A stretch of 40,195 bases of DNA from Chara braunii. Lineage: Eukaryota > Streptophyta > Charophyceae > Charales > Characeae. Positions 37,011 to 40,195 of the stretch are shown in pieces (the stretch's first letter is position 1; each line of letters opens with the position of its first letter). Under the pieces are notes generated by a model. That model had not been told where the DNA came from, ran no database searches, and saw only the letters and a program-made list of their open reading frames with translations. The DNA is taken from positions 238,839 to 279,033 of the forward strand of contig BFEA01000451.1 in the NCBI GenBank assembly GCA_003427395.1, written 5' to 3'. The position numbers and the translations under genes were made by a program.

Positions 37011-39765
37011 CCTCTCACACTCACGGCGTGAGACTTTGTCGCGGATATCACCTACTGGAGGTTTGCTCGGCTTCCCTGCACTTCAGCAAACCATGGCGCC
37101 CGGAGCGGTAACGCATCTTGTGCTCCATTGTCCCACCTCCCACCCCCTATCCTCCCTCCATGCGCCCTATCCCATATCTCTACCCACCTCTCTCCGTATC
37201 TATCTCTGAGGAATCCGGGTTATGCCCATGGAGATTCTTGTCCCTTTCGGTACGCTATGAGGGAGGCTCAATTCTCTGAAGATCCGGCGAGGTGGATGTC
37301 AGTGAAAAGTACTTTAGGGCGTGTTCCACCGCCCTCCTATCATACGTTGGCACAATGGAGCCACTTGACTGATTGGGATTTGTATTCTATCCTGTTTCTT
37401 TCCCCCTCCCCCTCCCATGCCTTTGGTTGTGGTCTGCTAACCATGTTTGCCCCCCCGTCGCGTTGTTTATGCATTGTTTTGCTGGGATTGGGTGTGGGCA
37501 TGCCTTGCGGTGTTGTGATGATTTCCTTCGTAGGCTCTGTTGTACGCATCACCTTTGAAGTTCTAGGAGCTACCTTGCGGGAGATATTCAGGAGATGGAT
37601 CTGCTAGCTGCTGCCCACGTGGCTCTCATCGTTTTGATCGCGTTTATGGCGTACTTAGCCTTCTTATCGTTTTTGGATCTGCAAGTCATTCGTTCAGCTC
37701 AGTTTGGCGGTGGTTGTTGTAACTCGTCTTCCCCGTTTACTACGAGGTGGTGTAGAGCGTAGGGGCCGCATCGTTGCTTAGCGGTATTGCGTCCGTTGCT
37801 GGGATGATTCCCGTCCTAATGGACATTATGACGGCTTCCAGGGTCCCCCCATCTCTATTCTCCTTCCCCTTCTGGATTTCCCTCCTCTTCTCCATCGTCC
37901 TTTCCCTCCTCTCTGCTGGAGTTCTGTGTCGTGCCACGTGGTTGGCTTGCTCTCGCCCCCTGCTTGTCTGTTCGGCGAGCCCGCCCCTTCCATGTTTACT
38001 GAGCTTAGCTGGTGCGGCCCTTTGGTTATCTCTTCAGGGCGTTGGTTTTCTTGTATTGTTGATGGTGTGGCTAATATGGCATCCCCCCTCCCCCGTAGTC
38101 TGTGTAGTCTCTCATAGTTGCCATGGTCCCGACGGTTCCTCTTTGGGATAGATTGGATTGGTGGTTTGTCGCAATGGGCGATAGCAGGGAGTTTTGCTAC
38201 CTTTGCCTGTGGAGATTAATCGGATAACTGGTATTATTGCGCCTGATTACCTGGGGATGATTGGTGTTGGGCTATGCTTTGCTGTGGGTGCCCTGTGCTC
38301 GTAGAGGTTGTTAAATTCTTGGTAAACCTGCCCTTTTGAGTAATGAACTCCGACGAAGATGATGCGGAAAAGAGAGTGTGAGCACTAGGGGTGGTCGGTG
38401 CTTCTCAGAGTAGCTATGAGCTGTGGAGGATTCTTTCGATTGAGTGGCTATCGGTGTGGGGTTGCAACGACCTTGTGTTTCGGGCCTGTCACGTTGAAGG
38501 TTGGGTAAGGATGTGCATTGAGAACGAAGGGCGGGGTGACTGGTGCTGATGTGCATAATCCAGGATCTCGGTGGGTTGGGGTGGCATGGAGGGTTGGCTC
38601 TAGTAGGATTGGACGTGGTATTCCTCATTAGGGCGATGACGGTCTAGGCGTGTTGCTGTGTCCCTTCTCGATATGGGCAGTGCTCTCAGATGCTTCTTCA
38701 GGGGACCGTGAGTATAATGGGGCGCTGTTGTGTCATCAAATCGGACAGGAGTTTTTTTTCGTAGGAGCTCGTATGAGGCTTGCTGAGGAACGACGTTGTG
38801 GATTGCTCTGTGGGTAATGCTTCCTTAGCTTAGAAGCTGCTGGGACGAACCCATTCCTTTCGAGAGATCTCCCCGTACTTGTCTCGATCGTCATGATGGT
38901 ATTCAACGTGGACAATGTTTTTTATCATGGTTCCCCCGTATGGAGTGTTTGGTTAGCTTTGTTTTCCAACTGGGGAGGGCGCCTGATGATCCTTTCATTA
39001 AAGATATTGGTTGTCTACTCTACTTTACTTGCCAGGATGGGTTTGATGAATCTGTGCGTGGAGTGGGTATCGGATCGGGTTGGCACCATGGAAGCGGGGA
39101 GAAGGTTTTGTCCTTCTGGGTCAGTTGCTTGGCATCGCTGGTATGGCGGCGTGGATGGGGTGGCTTGCTCCGCTTGGTTTCGTCCCCGGGTCCCTCGTAT
39201 GGGTGATGAGTGGCAAGGCGTGCTGCTCCTGCTCATTGTAGGTGTTGTGCCCGTATGCGTCTTTGGTGATGAGTAATTGTGAGTAATCTTGCCACAACAG
39301 CATAGGGTGTTCTTCGGTGTCTTCGGTGATTACCTATTTGCAGGAGCCTGATGAGCCTTTTTTTTTGGAACAGTATGGTGTAACTCCTTGCACCATGAGA
39401 ATAATGGGGATAATACTTGCTTTCTGCATTGATCACCTGCCGTTTGAGCTTAAAGAATTGATGGATTTTTTTTCTGTGAAGTTTTTCTTCAGTTTGAATG
39501 TAATTCTCTTCTCAGGGAGCACTCCTGTTCGGACGATCATGGTAGATCAGTGTGAATGTGTTGATTAACTTATAAAGAATGTATGAGCAAACCGGGGGTG
39601 CTCTCTGGCCGATTGCTTGACCTCTCCTGTTTGTATCAGTTGCACTCTGCCCTCCTCAATGACAGTATAATCCCCCCTCACCGGGGCTTGCTTGTTGTTG
39701 GGGTTTGGGCTCGTCAATGTCCCTTGTCTTCATGGATGGCTGTTTATGCTTGGGTGTTTTGATGC
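37011..39765. other. Unrecognised 2.75-kb stretch
   Basis: G/T- and C/T-rich on the plus strand with several frames of 60-159 codons (for example 37128-37607 and 37774-38151). None has a motif I know, a consistent frame or a paralogue in the window. A hydrophobic run encoded near 37605-37680 (LIVLIAFMAYLAFLSFLDL) could be chance. It may be the non-coding part of another mobile element; no ends were found. Confidence 0.4.
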
Positions 39766-40096
39766 ATCCTATGTATCCCCCGCGGTCATGACCGCGGGGT
39801 CCATCTCGGCCCGCGGTCGGTTGGGTGCAGCCGAGAGTTTCACACATTTAAAAAAAAAAAAATAATAGGCCAAAAAATAAAAATAAAAAATGGGGTTGTA
39901 GGGTTTGAAGAGACCTACAACGCGGTAATTTTTTTTTTTGGATTATAAAGTGTTTTCTTATTTTAAAAAAATAGAAAACCAAAAAAAATGTATTTTGATC
40001 AAAAGAAAGTTAATAAAAAAAACGGGAAATTTTCATTTTTTCGTTTGTGTGTGTGTGTATGCATGTGGGGGGAGGAAGGGCGACCTCTTCCCCGCG

Positions 40097-40139
<43 letters not shown>
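39766..40139. repeat. Microsatellite module, copy 2 (inner part inverted)
   Basis: Begins CTATGTATCCCCCGCGG like 27497-27513. It contains a perfect 22-bp palindrome centred on GGTCATGACC (39778-39799), A-rich DNA, (TG)n at 40045-40058, a G-rich tract and (AATC)n at 40097-40137. Read on the minus strand the last part is GATT run, C-rich tract, CA run, the same order as 27719-27840 on the plus strand. Confidence 0.75.
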
Positions 40140-40140
<1 letters not shown>

Positions 40141-40195
40141 AAAAAGAAGAAAAGTAAAAAAAAAAAAACAGCGGGTTCGCCCCCGCGCGAGCGTG

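Noticed and set aside
37128-38151. Protein-coding gene at 37128-37607 or 37774-38151
   Set aside because: Low-complexity Ser/Pro/Leu composition, no motif, no consistent frame, and biased base composition that favours open frames.

Overview
The window is transposon-dense eukaryotic nuclear DNA, and I find no intact host gene in it. The commonest coding signal is a plant-type L1-like LINE: a gag-like ORF1 with a zinc knuckle, an apurinic-type endonuclease, a reverse transcriptase, and a C-terminal zf-RVT zinc-binding region. There are also pieces of a Penelope-like element (reverse transcriptase plus a GIY-YIG-like nuclease), non-autonomous hAT-like elements, a MULE-like foldback, short A-tailed retroposons and many satellites. 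This mix points to a large, repeat-rich genome of the plant lineage. A streptophyte alga (charophyte) or bryophyte is my guess, from the look of the retroelement proteins only. Homopolymer runs, an internal N gap (14002-14706) and scattered single Ns indicate a draft assembly.

Layout. 1-3143: LINE remnants, a 190-bp-arm palindrome (2031-2432) and a poly-C tract. 3551-7849: minus-strand Penelope-like remnants, GIY-YIG-like at 3551-4356 and reverse transcriptase at 6480-7849, separated by about 2.1 kb I cannot assign. 8133-26560: one old minus-strand LINE (LINE B) cut into seven pieces by insertions. From right to left these are a 149-bp retroposon (26141-26289), a 7.94-kb coding-poor TG...CA element (17013-24950), three hAT-like elements with 8-bp target duplications (15419-15811, 13338-15047, 12396-12931), and a plus-strand LINE (LINE C, about 9230-12018). 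At several joints, removing the insert restores recognisable LINE protein alignment. 26560-27180: a plus-strand LINE fragment. 27358-27840: a tandem hairpin cluster and a microsatellite module. 28087-35939: LINE A, 5'-truncated, with a poly(A) tail and a perfect 14-bp target duplication, decayed by stops and frameshifts. 36350-37010: a 214-bp tandem repeat. 37011-39765: unrecognised sequence. 39766-40139: a second copy of the microsatellite module with its inner part inverted.

Most unusual observations. (1) An array of about ten hairpins at 20312-21060 keeps a 19-nt loop while several of its arms change with pairing retained, which suggests selection or duplication acting on an RNA or cruciform fold. 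(2) The two B/C-type LINEs and two short retroposon copies share a 3' tail whose small hairpin also shows compensatory and wobble changes around a CCCGGTT loop. This looks like a LINE/SINE partnership through a recognised RNA tail. (3) The 7.94-kb insertion carries tandem arrays but no recognisable protein and no detectable long terminal direct repeats.

All homology statements were made by eye, by comparing the LINE copies with one another and with remembered family motifs. No database or folding program was used.
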